From a virus: DNA of 64,000 bases. Location of the stretch: IMG/VR virus record IMGVR_UViG_3300034073_003542, positions 1 to 64,000 of that record. One strand, 5' to 3'. The translations under genes and the position numbers were made by a program. How positions within the stretch are numbered: position 1 is the first letter of the stretch; every line of letters begins with the position of its first letter. The notes under the pieces were generated by a model that was not told the DNA's origin, made no database searches, and saw only the letters and a program-made list of their open reading frames with translations. This document shows, piece by piece, positions 25,601 through 34,962 of the stretch.

Positions 25601-28600
25601 ATATTATCTAGTCTTGGCGGAACATCGCAAATAGGTTCTCGTTTATTCGAGGCTCCTGGTGTTGGAGAGATGAATAAATTTGTGAGAGAAAATGAAGCAG
25701 ACAGAGGAAGATACGCAGCTGAAATTAAGACCAAAAATGCTCCAGTAAGAGAATCTCGTGCAGCAGAACAAAGAGCCAGACGAGCAAGAAAAAGTGAAAT
25801 AAGGGAGATGAGTGAAACAAGACTCGCCCAAATGAATCTATTTGGTGGTATGACGGAACTAGATCCAGAAATTATCGAAGGTATTGATAAACCAAATCCA
25901 GAAGATATTTTTGGGGCTTTAAGAGAAGCTTTTGCTGAAACAACAGATAGAGGAAAAGCTTTAGCAGAAGAGGGTGGGGGATTTTTAAGTAAGTTCCGCG
26001 AAGGAATCAAAAAGAAAAAATTTATTTCTGCGACAGAATTCGTAGGAAGTTTACCTAATGCCGAAGAACAAATCAAGTCTGCTCGTAGAGAATTACAATC
26101 ACAGTCAGCCAGCACAAAAGATTCAAAAATACAAAAAAGTCTAGCGGATCAATTAGGAAAATCTTCTATAGGACTAGAAGAATTGGCTGCTTATCGTGGG
26201 GGTGCATTGCCAGCTAATGCTAGCAGAGCGACAAAATTTGCGTGGACAATGAGCCAAATGGTTGAAGGAGCTAATGAGTTAGCTAAAGGTGGAATAGTTG
26301 GATTTGCTAATGGAGGAAACGCAGATTATTATTCTTTAGAGAAGAATAGTGGGTTTAAATCTGGAGAGTTTGATGAATTAGTGCGATTTGCTAAAACTAA
26401 TGGATTCACATTGCCAGAATTTCAAAAATATTTAACAAAAAGACTAGCCGAGAAAAAAACTAATAGTCAGTTAATGATGGACCCATTACAATTGGCTCAA
26501 GCATTGATATCTCATACTCCAACGCCAACAGATGCCCAACGTAAATTAGCTGATTCATTAAAAGGAGGGCCAATAGACGCCCAATATAATCCTAAATATG
26601 ATAGGGTTGTTAAAGGTTTTGCTAGTGGTGGATTGGCCGAACACACAGACTCTATGGCTGGATTGATGCGCGACCTATATGGCAATAGATCAAGCGAAAC
26701 ACCAACCAAAAAACAAAAGAATTTTGGACAAATTGCCTTAAGAACAGGAAATAGAATACAAGCAAATTATTTTGACGGCCCCGATAGAACAGGTTATGTT
26801 ATAGCAGATAAAATGGGAGATATATTCGCTGTTCAATCCTCTTCAGCTACAAGTGGTTATGGTCCAAAGCTATACGATATTGTAATGGAAGCAGCTACAG
26901 AACAAGGTTCGATGCTTACATCTGACAGAAAAAGTGTAAGTAAAGAGGCTAAGGCTGTTTGGGACTATTATTTTAATAAAAGATCAGATGTTAAGAAAAT
27001 ACCATTAGATCCGATTGATTGGGTCTCTAATAACAGACTACTAGATGAAAAACTATATGGACCTCCAGATACATGGCCTCCATATAATGATCCTGCTTGG
27101 GTACTGCAAACAGGGTATCAAAAGAATCCGTCAGATATTAATAATCCAGACTTAGTCCAAAGATTAGCTATTGGTGGATCTGCCTCGTTTGCTAGTGGAG
27201 GAATAGTACCAGCCCGAGTATCAAACGGAGAAGGATTTGTTCCTCCTGCTCAAGCTAAGAGTATTGGATATGGCACCTTATCTAAAATGAATCAAGCAGA
27301 TCGTATTGGTGGATTTGCTAGTGGTGGAAGTATTAGCAGATTTAGTGGGCCAGGTAGCGGAACCAGTGACTCTATTGGGCCTGTTGGTCTACCAGTAGGA
27401 AGTTTTGTAATTCGTAAGAAGGCTATGGATGCTATGGGGTATGCTAAGGGAGGAGTTGTTGGATTAGCTGCTGGTGGTGTTTTAGATAAAGAAAGACTTG
27501 ATTATCTTGACTATTTAGCCAAAGAAAGAGGACAAACAGTAGCCCAATATCAAAGAGCAGAAGCTGGAAATGTAGTTAAAAGAGCTAATGAAATTCAATC
27601 AGAAAGCAAACAAGCTAAAAGAAATCTAACTCTGTTAGGAACATCACAAAGGAAAAATTTGGGCGGAGTTAATGTAGCGGCCACAATAAAAGCAGGCACA
27701 ACAGACGCTAATTTTGCAAAAGTAAATGCTGCTGTAGAAGCTTTTACTAATCAGATACAAAAAGCTGATCCAACACTATCTTACGATAAAGCTAGAGCTG
27801 CTGCTATAGGTATGGCAGATGCCTTGGCTAGAGGTGAGACCTCTGCTGATTCTGTAGCTGTAGCAAATAAGACTCTTAAAGGAAAATTAGATATAACTGT
27901 CACTAGCACTGAAGCCCTTATAAAAGCTGCCGATGATGCTGGTGTCGCTTTAGAAGACTTAGGGGCCGAAGTAACTACAGATGCTACTGGTAAGATAGTA
28001 GGTATTAAAAATAAAGGTTCGGCCTTAACAGATCAAGAATTTCTACAATCTCGTGCTGGGCAAAGATTTGGGGCGCTTGGAAATATACTACCAGCAAGAG
28101 CATTACAAGGATTTGCTGAATCTGGATTTGGTAAGGTGTTAGGTTCTGGTGCCGATTTTATTGAAGGTAAGAGCGGCGGAAGATTTGGTAACCTAAGTAG
28201 AGGTTTTGCTGCTCTTGGTGGATTTCAAGGAATAGGAACTGGATTAGCTGGAGCAAGTGAAGGAATTAAAAGCTTGTTGCCTGTTGGAGTTACTGATGAT
28301 CCCGGTATTGCTGGTACTTTTGGCGGATTAACTGGAGCTGGTACTGGAGCTGCTGTTGGAGCACAATTAGGTTCTTTTGCTGGTCCAATAGGAACATTAA
28401 TCGGAGGTATTGGTGGGGCTATCGTTGGTGGAATTAAAGGATATTTTGAAGCTAGTAATCAAGCAGTACTAAAAGGCGCTTTTGATAAACTTTCAAGCTC
28501 AACATCAAAACTAGACGACGCCTTTAAGCGTCTAGATAACGAATTTACTAAAGATAATTTTAGCGAAACAACAAAAACTTTACGACAAGTTGCCCAAGAC

Positions 28601-31600
28601 AATGTAGCTATCGGTAAAATAGCTACTGAGGAAAAAACTTTTAGTAATTATTTTACAAGACCAAGCGATGCTGTAAGACAAGAAGCTCTAACAGGCTTTA
28701 TATCTCAATCAAGAAATATAGCTACATCAAACGTTAAACTTGGACAAATACAAGCATCCAAATTAGCAACAACAGGCCAATTGGATAATGCAAGCTTTAG
28801 TCCTATTTTAGAGCAGTTTGCTACGCAAGATCAGAAAAACGAAGCGGCAGTTTCTGCATATGTAGCTAAGATGTCAGAAGCTGGAGCAAGCGAAGAACAA
28901 ATAGGGAAAATACTAACAACAAATAGAACACTAGCTATTAAAAAAGGTCTAGAGTTTATCGCAGCAGAAGACGCCCTTATCAAAAAGAATGAACTTACAG
29001 TAAGGGGAATAAAAGAAGTAGAAAGAGCCACATTTAGATTATTAGATGTTTATAGAAAAGCAGGAGCCAACGCCCAAAGATACGGAGACGAACTAGAAAA
29101 TGTTACAAATCGTATTGCTGGATATATAGGAGATTTAACTGGTGCCGCGCAGCTACAAAACGTCAATAGAGAAAATGAACAGGTATTTGCTAATATATCA
29201 GCATATTCAAAAGATGAAATTCGCGCCGCAGCCGAGCAAGTTTCTGGGTTTTCTGGAAATACGCCAGAAACAAAAGAATTAGCTGGGCAAGCAATAGTTG
29301 CCAAAGTATTAACAGATGAATTACCTGGATTGATTTCTAGATCTGGTGGAGATAAAGGAGAAATAATTAAAGGACTAACAGCCGCTTTTGAGGCACAAGG
29401 AATTAAGGGTAGAGGAGTTAATGAAATATTAAGTCAAATTGAAAAAGTCATTGATGACAATAACGATAAAGGAACAGGCTCTGGATCTCTACTAGAAGAT
29501 TTAGATAAGAGTGGGGTTTACACAAAAGCGTCCAAAACTGCCGAAGAAGCAGTTAAGACACTAGGAACCCTGCAAAAACAATACAATGATACCTTGCAAA
29601 AACTTATTGATTTTTCAAACCAAAGAAACCAAATCATACTTAAACAGAACGGCCTATTACGCAAAGCAGAACAAACTAGACTTAAAGCAGAATTAGAACT
29701 AGCTGATGTTTTAGGTAAGAGTATATCATTAGATAAACTTAATAAGCCGTTCGAGACCGAAATAAAATCTCTAACTTCTAGTATTGCTGGCGCTGGATTT
29801 TTAGATGGGGAAACATTAGATCCAACAAAAATTGGACAAGCTATACAAGGAGCTGCTTCTAGAAATAAGGATTTAGAGCAAGCTATTCTTAATGAAAAAG
29901 CACAGTTCAATAATGCTACTACAGAAGAACAAAAAAATCAAATTAATCAAAATATTAGAGGATTCCAAGAAGAACTAGCTAAGAATAAATTAGGGATTAC
30001 AGAAGCAACAGAAGCTCTAGAAAAATTGGCTGACGACGGAACTCGTGCCGCTAATGCTTTAACTAAAATTCAAGAAAAGCAACAAAGAGGTAAAGCTACT
30101 ACAGATAAGATTTTTGAAGCTTTTACATTAGATCCACAACAAGTAATAGAGCGTAATTTTCAAGCCGGTATTTTAGGAAACATACTAAGTGGAGACAGAA
30201 CAGCCCTAGCTACTTCACAAGGTCGTGGTGCTGCTGTTGCTGGATTAGAACAATTTAATGGAATATTACCAAAACAACTATATAATGAATTAAGATCGCA
30301 GTTATTAGAAGCATTTTTAAGATCCACTGGGGGATTAACAGAAGCACAAATTCAACAACAGGTTGAGTCTGTGAAAAATGAGGGCATCGACCCAAATGAT
30401 CCTTTAATTCAAGCTTATAAAGAAGCTTCTAGCAATTCTATTGATGCTATGAATGCTTTAAGGCTATCACAAGATGCAGCAAGAGAAGAACTTACTAAAG
30501 AAATGAGAAATTTGAGCATTAGCTTAAATGGAGTTGGAAATATATTTCAAGGAGCCTTAGGTAGTTCACGCGGACCTGCTCCAGACGAAAAGGCTAGTGG
30601 TGGTAGAATTAGATTATCTAAAGGAGGTAAAGCTGTTCCTGTTAGAGTTTCTAATGGAGAAGGTGTTTTTAACCGAGCAGAAGCTGCAAAAATAGGATAT
30701 AGTAGACTTCAAAAAATGAACCATGCTGATAAAAATGGGCACCAGTATGATGGAGATATTAATCGGTTCAATGGTCCTGGTACTGGAACTAGTGATAGCA
30801 TATTTACACAATTAGAGGAAGGCAGTTATGTTATTAGAGCTAAGGCAATGGAGGCTATGCAGACAGCAGCTAATGGTGGTAAAATTCAAAGATTAGGTGT
30901 CGGCGGAATTACAATTAATGGAAATTATTATCCGGCTAGCGATAAAGAAAACGAATGGAATCCAGAAAAAGAATTAGCAGAAATAAATAGAAGAGCAGAA
31001 GAGCGACAAAAAGAAGCAACTAATAGAAAAGCCGATTACGATAAACAGATGGTTGAAAGATTTGGAACAAAAGAAGATCGTGAGGCCTCTAGAGTAGAAG
31101 CACAAAGAAAGAAAGCCGATGCACAAGCTAGATTAGATGAGGCAACAGCAAAAAGAGAGGCTTCTATTCAGGCTCTTTTAAATCCTGTTCAGGTTTCTGA
31201 AACAAGAACACCAGAAGAAATACAAACAGTAATCAACAATAGAGCTAAACAAATTGAAGATAGATTAACACAAGAAAGAAAAGGTAGAAGCTTGGCCTTA
31301 AAGGGCTTAGATCCTAATTATGAACAGCTAAAAGCAGATAATGCGCCAGCAACAGCAATAGGTAAGCTTAGAATATCGGACAATTTAAAAACTTTTGAAT
31401 CACTAGTGAATGAAGGAGATGAATTAGCGATATACGCTAAGAAATTTGGTCTAGAATCAGCTTTTAGAAAAGAAATAGAAAATAGATATAAATATTCTAA
31501 TAATTTGCCTAGTCGTAGAACTAGATCTATAATACGAGATAAAGACGGAAAAAATCCAGAGTATGTGACCTCTGATAAAACTGAGATACGAAATATTTTA

Positions 31601-34600
31601 AGAAAATTATTTAATGAAAGAATGCGAGCAGAACGAGAAGCTGATCGTAAAGTTCAAGAAGCTAATCCTAATTTAAACAAAAATAATTTCTTAGTTGGTC
31701 TTAAAGCTGCTGGCGAAAATTTAGCTAACAATCCAGTAGCAGGAGCACTAAATAGAGGATATAGAGGAACTATTGGGGCGGGCTTAAATGCTATAGGGGG
31801 CGGACTTGGAACTCTTGTTGGTTTAGGAGCCAAAGGATTAGGATTTAATGATTTTGGAAACGATCTAGTTGAAAGAAGTGGCAACTTAATAGGTGCAGCG
31901 GGAAGAGATGTTATAGACATTTTTAATGCAGATAGACATCAAGCCCAAGGAAGAAATCTTTTAAATCTTTTACAGGGTAATTTTAATTTTGAAGAACAAA
32001 CCAAAACATTTACTGATCAACAACTAGAAAAAAATGTACAAGATTCTGGAAGTTTGGCCCCATTTACCCAGGCCGCACAATTAACATCTGATATTGCCGG
32101 AGGATCATTGTTTGATTCTGGTAATGTGGTTAAAAAATTGGCAACTAGATCCGTATCTAATCTTGGTGAGATTGCTACTAATGTTGGTAAAAGAATAGCA
32201 AGAAATCCATATGTATCTAGAGGAGTACAAAACGCATATAATATATCTGCTAAATATACAGATTTTGTCTCTGGTTTGGGGCCAAATTTAATTAATAGCG
32301 GGAAAAGAAGTATAGCTAATTTTCCTAATGTAATAGGTAAAATAGGTACTTTTACTAAAGATATTGTTGGAGATATCCAACCATTAGATTATTTAAGATA
32401 TATACAAAATAGTATTTCTAATAAAAGTAAAAATATAACAGACACAATCTATAATAAAGTTCCACAATTTGTTAAACAGTTTATAGAAGACCAAAAAAAT
32501 AAAATAAATTTTACTAGACAAAATTTTAAACTACCAAAATTACCACAAAAAAATACGGTATCAAAATCTTTAACTTTTAAAGAAGTTACTGCTAGTGGAT
32601 TTGCTAACTCTGGTGATGCGTTTGAAGCTAGTAATAGATTAAGAGAAGCTCAGTTAAAAGCCAGAGATATTATAGCCGAATATGCAAGTTCTCCAGAAAA
32701 AGCTAGAGAGCTTTTATCTAAAAATAATTTATTTGACGTTGACGTTTTAGAACTAGATCCATCTTTAAGTCAGAAAGTTAATGCTCTTTCAGGAAAAACT
32801 GGTGGGATTGGAGCACAATATTCTCCAATCAATAAAGCTGTTACTATACCTAAAAAAGATTCAGGAATGGGATTACTGATTCATGAAATATTACACGCTT
32901 TTCAACATAATGTCGGAATAGCGTCTAACGCAAAAGATCCTTTTAGATTTTTACAAGCTAAATCTTTAAGCGGAACAAAAGCGTTAAGAAAACAAATGGA
33001 AGATTTTTTGCAACCAGGAGGAGCATATGAAAAATTAGTTTCTGATTTACGCGGAAATGCTAATGGTGCTGGGTTTTATGATAGTAAGAAAATTTTAGAT
33101 CAAGGAAATTTTGAGTTACTTACTAATTTGGGTCAAGCTGCTGATACTGACGCTTTTAAGAATAATCAAGCAGCACAAGACATGTTAAAAGCTATTATAA
33201 AACATATGGGATTCAAGAATGGAGGTCCAGTATACGCTAACTCAGGCGGATTAATGAGCAAATTCTTTAAGCCAAAGGGGGCAGACAAGATTCCAGCTAT
33301 GCTTTCTGAGGGAGAGTATGTTATTAATCCAAAAGCTACTAAAGAAAATTTTAGGTTATTAGAGGCTATAAATAATAATAAAGTAGGTTCCTATAATAAG
33401 GGAGGATTAATTGAAGAGCTTGAAAATCAAGGAAGAGAATACGTAGACAGAGAAATTGATGCTGACGATAGATATCAAATCGCATCTAATTTTCATATAT
33501 TTCAAAGAGAAGGAACAACAAAAGATAATTTACTACAGCTCGCCGCACGCGCTGCTTCAAATAGAAGAGACAAAACCAACGAAGCGCTTAATAATCCACG
33601 AGGTATTCCTTGGGAAGAGTTATCAGACAAAGAAAGAGACGAATTAATAAAACCAGAATTAGATCGTCTTAATTCAATTGCAAACGAATATCAACAAAAT
33701 CCAGAAGAATTCAAAAAGAATAATACGTTTCAAAATTTTTCAGACGCTCTAGATACAAGAATTAATCATGGTGAGTTAGTCAGACTCGCCAAAGAAAAAG
33801 GAACAGATAATTTAGAAGAGACTGCTGGTCAAGCTGGCAAAATGGGTGTTGCTGGATTTGGGCTGGAAAAGGGCTATAAAAAAACAAAAGAGCGTGGAAC
33901 ATTTGATAGACCAAGATTACCTACTAGACAAAAACAAGAAGAGTCGGCACCACAGACTACTTTACAATCCTCATCCGTACAAAATAGTCAACCTTTACCA
34001 AAAGTTAAGCCTAAGTCTATGTCTGAATTTTTTGGAGTAAAAAATATTACTCCAGAAAAAATGCCGTCATACAAAGAAAGAAAAGCACAACAAGCAACTA
34101 ATACTAAACAAAATATTCATAGTCAAGCAGCGAAAAATCCAAAAAGTTTAGCTGGATCTAGATCAAATCTAATTAAAAAAGCCGAAGCAGAAAAACAAGC
34201 ACGAAAAGATAGGGCGGCAGAAAGAATTCGAGAAAAAGTAAAATTAGGTACAGCAACAGCAAATCAACAAGAAATATTAAGTACGTATGATAATCAACAA
34301 AAATATGGATCTCCTGAAGCTCAAGCTCAATTAGCTCAAGGAATACAATCAATTCAAAATACAGGATCTTTTATTGGCGGCATGGCCTCTAATTTATATT
34401 CTGGAGCAAGTAATGCTGTTGCGTCTGCTGGATCTATGTTTGGACAAAATAAACCAGCGACACAAAGAGGTCTTCAGACTCCTACATCTCCAATACCAAT
34501 AGCTTCAGCTACTAAATCCTCTACATCAACAACATTAGCTAATTCTACTCCGATTCCTGCTTCTGGTACTGTATCTCCAGACGCATCAACCGCTAGTGCC

Positions 34601-34960
34601 AGTGCTTCCTCAATAGATATTTCTGGTTTAACTAGTGCTTTTGATATATTTGGTAAACATGTTGCTACTTTTGGAGAACATGTTAATACTTTTGGAACAC
34701 ATACTACTGCGTTTGGTGGATATGTTGATAAACTTCAGACAGCTATTACCGATGCTAAAATTGAGCTTGTAGGAAATTATAAGGTTGACGTTAATATAAC
34801 TGGAGCAGAAAGTATTGGAAAACTAGAAGAAAAAATGAAGGAGTGGGCTACAGAAATTGTAACTTCAAAAGTCAATGAGTTACAATCAAAAGTATCTGAT
34901 GCAACACGCGGAGCGGTAAAGCCTCCAGCCACACAAGGAAAAACTAATAAAGAAAGATAA
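19652..34960 (+). CDS. Giant tape measure protein with embedded enzyme-like domains
   Basis: 5102 residues behind an aagga site. Residues about 150-490 are a TP901-type tape measure core. Glycine-rich hinge modules (GG..VPALLEGGEVVINRRA type) recur near 580, 2516, 3658 and 4540. Embedded domains by motif: P-loop GSAGSGKSS (958-966); nucleotidyltransferase with SFGPFTAGH (H1127) and ISGSQVR (1262-1268); HAD phosphatase with DFDKT (D1685, D1687), VVTARP and IDD (1805-1806); GNAT-like segment about 2357-2460; zincin-like HEILHAFQH (4411-4419). Glycine-zipper hydrophobic segments lie near 2882-2932 and 4040-4066. The C-terminus has FGxH-type repeats. Tape measures set tail length and are ejected with DNA, so these domains may act in the cell envelope or cytoplasm (inference). 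At roughly 1.5 angstrom per residue the tail could approach 0.7 micrometre, less if the globular domains are excluded. Confidence 0.85.
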   Translation: MASKFNLTAELNLRGPANLRTVVADIRRQLSGVKVDVGVNVAKNAGRNIDNITNRLNQLNASLVQARTSTDQLNASFGQLAAIARSIDTVNVKASQSTKQHADSINQTAKAAAVASSRVEEFGKQSALAIKRFAAFSLPTVTFFALGRAVQSGIESFIDFDKQMVKLEQITGNTRTQLKSLSGEITRLSTTMGVSSSELAKVAETLAQAGLSAKDTTTALQALAKTDLAPSFDNLTQTTEGAIAAMRQFGLEAKDLERALGSINAVSAAFAVESGDIIAAIQRTGGVFASTSKGVSEGTDALNEFVAVFTSVRATTRESAETIATGLRTIFTRIQRAGTINQLKDYGIQLQDLEGKFVGPYEAVKRLSEGLKSLDPRDIRFSSIIEELGGFRQIGKVLPLIQQFATAQEALKVAQRGQGSLTDAQIKAQQSLSNQFSKVRENFLALMRDIGNSTAFQGLAKIVLVLSNSLIGLVGAFKPVLPILAVIGAIKGISAIGSFSKGFFGSKKQAKPSLFAGAAGEDPKEKATRERNEATARAAEALRINTDALNKLTGAITALDATIQSRPTSTFSKGGKVLGFNTGGIVPGNGGGDRVPALLEGGEVVINRRAAQRHGKHNINKLNRYAYGGLVDANIVNSNDQYIGLKKNDGTAKEDTFDIKTKRQYITLKNVDRYAGKAIADGEVVNFDAQGYKQRAKTPGWKQFEQIIEQLGYKDLNKSTKRNNYPIDFTKGGEWYDAKNVSSPVPDRELARKALHHILTETYKNYDYLTPHKKIKTRDENSLLKYTNKPITVGGDEIEATRTITQLIPRYEVDNNQKNIDKIQGAITGTSKQKGTLSRNANKALQQDLQDLQTDNTVGTLGARKILSASNRLSSNFTLGGLVQSFAEGGRIGYIDSDVIKEQLAGPKEKSIVDAMASLGLGKNKKKVNTYVAKLIDLAKSSRGAEEASVKKLSVLFGSAGSGKSSILTGAAGIPGRSPFTGSKPILTPKDIDDVEEVVIATSTVTPDKIKRFISDADEVYAISATTQAEQERIKQNRKSRDETGLGSYGRKAGATKTAKIDTVFEEALLLELQQQNQARGKSQKLSIFGRSDSDEFREKTGTELPSFRREKISIARGSFGPFTAGHEYLQQFAQEEYGIPPQAFAYLVAPDEGIDIGREITNHDIRTAILDQSIREAVVQLTSRKGKSYNVGATGRGDRSIPQGIEITKSGAAQRSVLLPGAGSINIVSKADASAKKLAKLEKASQEAGYKLVDIPRFEGISGSQVREAIETGDLTTLQYALNPTSYAIMKKNLQNIQNRIRAVPELITKNRATLTSELDPIDEKIRELGPDPANFKEVNELKNQRYDIISSYSYSLHKSLQELASQDPVNFAIDTNISDEELSSARLDIANRAPLKQRSIEEAVLATQPRVLAESVPAFANKKKKTSTGRGRQYNIEREPTLNELQDSSGPFSELAQLTVKDPQEVQAKIKDWQEFVKKTIRDAGLDEYGGFKALDGNSGPATIASIFDQKAGKAKPITKKVPILDPNGNPTGKYRDTGEIIGYQKSKSKKGRTKEDQAVIDAVIKTAREAREKLVDKYKEGKRESYSFIKPVDATETLDFKKQGLLFAGVGINGEPYSPKRLSLGSGLDVLVGGYILNDKDTRKEIEQYSENTIRAEKTAAEKGQAGVAASYLKRGKKLALDFDKTLVTGADLHGDDLDAFADIDKVKASLENPQTKLTILGEKLRRVLASQKAQATKTDLLSRMRVVTARPHHTVGILGNWLAQQGIPITDIKGVGGKGLSDQQVAEAKAALLDLESLFIDDNETNVRVAKEQGFNAIRYGAAEFDESGERLHRGQDVIEGLFLQNIIKRFSGRQAVGGINNTSMDFPTGLGLAAELFPGLDPDIPTDAKRTLRGASDLKSNITNYLKKEGRFNTKSVGAAQGQLEPVGFAGGGIVQRFSKAGQVDYDPKTKRVMNILGKIKSPTGTIDPSKLSEAELGILSSLGGTSQIGSRLFEAPGVGEMNKFVRENEADRGRYAAEIKTKNAPVRESRAAEQRARRARKSEIREMSETRLAQMNLFGGMTELDPEIIEGIDKPNPEDIFGALREAFAETTDRGKALAEEGGGFLSKFREGIKKKKFISATEFVGSLPNAEEQIKSARRELQSQSASTKDSKIQKSLADQLGKSSIGLEELAAYRGGALPANASRATKFAWTMSQMVEGANELAKGGIVGFANGGNADYYSLEKNSGFKSGEFDELVRFAKTNGFTLPEFQKYLTKRLAEKKTNSQLMMDPLQLAQALISHTPTPTDAQRKLADSLKGGPIDAQYNPKYDRVVKGFASGGLAEHTDSMAGLMRDLYGNRSSETPTKKQKNFGQIALRTGNRIQANYFDGPDRTGYVIADKMGDIFAVQSSSATSGYGPKLYDIVMEAATEQGSMLTSDRKSVSKEAKAVWDYYFNKRSDVKKIPLDPIDWVSNNRLLDEKLYGPPDTWPPYNDPAWVLQTGYQKNPSDINNPDLVQRLAIGGSASFASGGIVPARVSNGEGFVPPAQAKSIGYGTLSKMNQADRIGGFASGGSISRFSGPGSGTSDSIGPVGLPVGSFVIRKKAMDAMGYAKGGVVGLAAGGVLDKERLDYLDYLAKERGQTVAQYQRAEAGNVVKRANEIQSESKQAKRNLTLLGTSQRKNLGGVNVAATIKAGTTDANFAKVNAAVEAFTNQIQKADPTLSYDKARAAAIGMADALARGETSADSVAVANKTLKGKLDITVTSTEALIKAADDAGVALEDLGAEVTTDATGKIVGIKNKGSALTDQEFLQSRAGQRFGALGNILPARALQGFAESGFGKVLGSGADFIEGKSGGRFGNLSRGFAALGGFQGIGTGLAGASEGIKSLLPVGVTDDPGIAGTFGGLTGAGTGAAVGAQLGSFAGPIGTLIGGIGGAIVGGIKGYFEASNQAVLKGAFDKLSSSTSKLDDAFKRLDNEFTKDNFSETTKTLRQVAQDNVAIGKIATEEKTFSNYFTRPSDAVRQEALTGFISQSRNIATSNVKLGQIQASKLATTGQLDNASFSPILEQFATQDQKNEAAVSAYVAKMSEAGASEEQIGKILTTNRTLAIKKGLEFIAAEDALIKKNELTVRGIKEVERATFRLLDVYRKAGANAQRYGDELENVTNRIAGYIGDLTGAAQLQNVNRENEQVFANISAYSKDEIRAAAEQVSGFSGNTPETKELAGQAIVAKVLTDELPGLISRSGGDKGEIIKGLTAAFEAQGIKGRGVNEILSQIEKVIDDNNDKGTGSGSLLEDLDKSGVYTKASKTAEEAVKTLGTLQKQYNDTLQKLIDFSNQRNQIILKQNGLLRKAEQTRLKAELELADVLGKSISLDKLNKPFETEIKSLTSSIAGAGFLDGETLDPTKIGQAIQGAASRNKDLEQAILNEKAQFNNATTEEQKNQINQNIRGFQEELAKNKLGITEATEALEKLADDGTRAANALTKIQEKQQRGKATTDKIFEAFTLDPQQVIERNFQAGILGNILSGDRTALATSQGRGAAVAGLEQFNGILPKQLYNELRSQLLEAFLRSTGGLTEAQIQQQVESVKNEGIDPNDPLIQAYKEASSNSIDAMNALRLSQDAAREELTKEMRNLSISLNGVGNIFQGALGSSRGPAPDEKASGGRIRLSKGGKAVPVRVSNGEGVFNRAEAAKIGYSRLQKMNHADKNGHQYDGDINRFNGPGTGTSDSIFTQLEEGSYVIRAKAMEAMQTAANGGKIQRLGVGGITINGNYYPASDKENEWNPEKELAEINRRAEERQKEATNRKADYDKQMVERFGTKEDREASRVEAQRKKADAQARLDEATAKREASIQALLNPVQVSETRTPEEIQTVINNRAKQIEDRLTQERKGRSLALKGLDPNYEQLKADNAPATAIGKLRISDNLKTFESLVNEGDELAIYAKKFGLESAFRKEIENRYKYSNNLPSRRTRSIIRDKDGKNPEYVTSDKTEIRNILRKLFNERMRAEREADRKVQEANPNLNKNNFLVGLKAAGENLANNPVAGALNRGYRGTIGAGLNAIGGGLGTLVGLGAKGLGFNDFGNDLVERSGNLIGAAGRDVIDIFNADRHQAQGRNLLNLLQGNFNFEEQTKTFTDQQLEKNVQDSGSLAPFTQAAQLTSDIAGGSLFDSGNVVKKLATRSVSNLGEIATNVGKRIARNPYVSRGVQNAYNISAKYTDFVSGLGPNLINSGKRSIANFPNVIGKIGTFTKDIVGDIQPLDYLRYIQNSISNKSKNITDTIYNKVPQFVKQFIEDQKNKINFTRQNFKLPKLPQKNTVSKSLTFKEVTASGFANSGDAFEASNRLREAQLKARDIIAEYASSPEKARELLSKNNLFDVDVLELDPSLSQKVNALSGKTGGIGAQYSPINKAVTIPKKDSGMGLLIHEILHAFQHNVGIASNAKDPFRFLQAKSLSGTKALRKQMEDFLQPGGAYEKLVSDLRGNANGAGFYDSKKILDQGNFELLTNLGQAADTDAFKNNQAAQDMLKAIIKHMGFKNGGPVYANSGGLMSKFFKPKGADKIPAMLSEGEYVINPKATKENFRLLEAINNNKVGSYNKGGLIEELENQGREYVDREIDADDRYQIASNFHIFQREGTTKDNLLQLAARAASNRRDKTNEALNNPRGIPWEELSDKERDELIKPELDRLNSIANEYQQNPEEFKKNNTFQNFSDALDTRINHGELVRLAKEKGTDNLEETAGQAGKMGVAGFGLEKGYKKTKERGTFDRPRLPTRQKQEESAPQTTLQSSSVQNSQPLPKVKPKSMSEFFGVKNITPEKMPSYKERKAQQATNTKQNIHSQAAKNPKSLAGSRSNLIKKAEAEKQARKDRAAERIREKVKLGTATANQQEILSTYDNQQKYGSPEAQAQLAQGIQSIQNTGSFIGGMASNLYSGASNAVASAGSMFGQNKPATQRGLQTPTSPIPIASATKSSTSTTLANSTPIPASGTVSPDASTASASASSIDISGLTSAFDIFGKHVATFGEHVNTFGTHTTAFGGYVDKLQTAITDAKIELVGNYKVDVNITGAESIGKLEEKMKEWATEIVTSKVNELQSKVSDATRGAVKPPATQGKTNKER

Positions 34961-34962
34961 TT

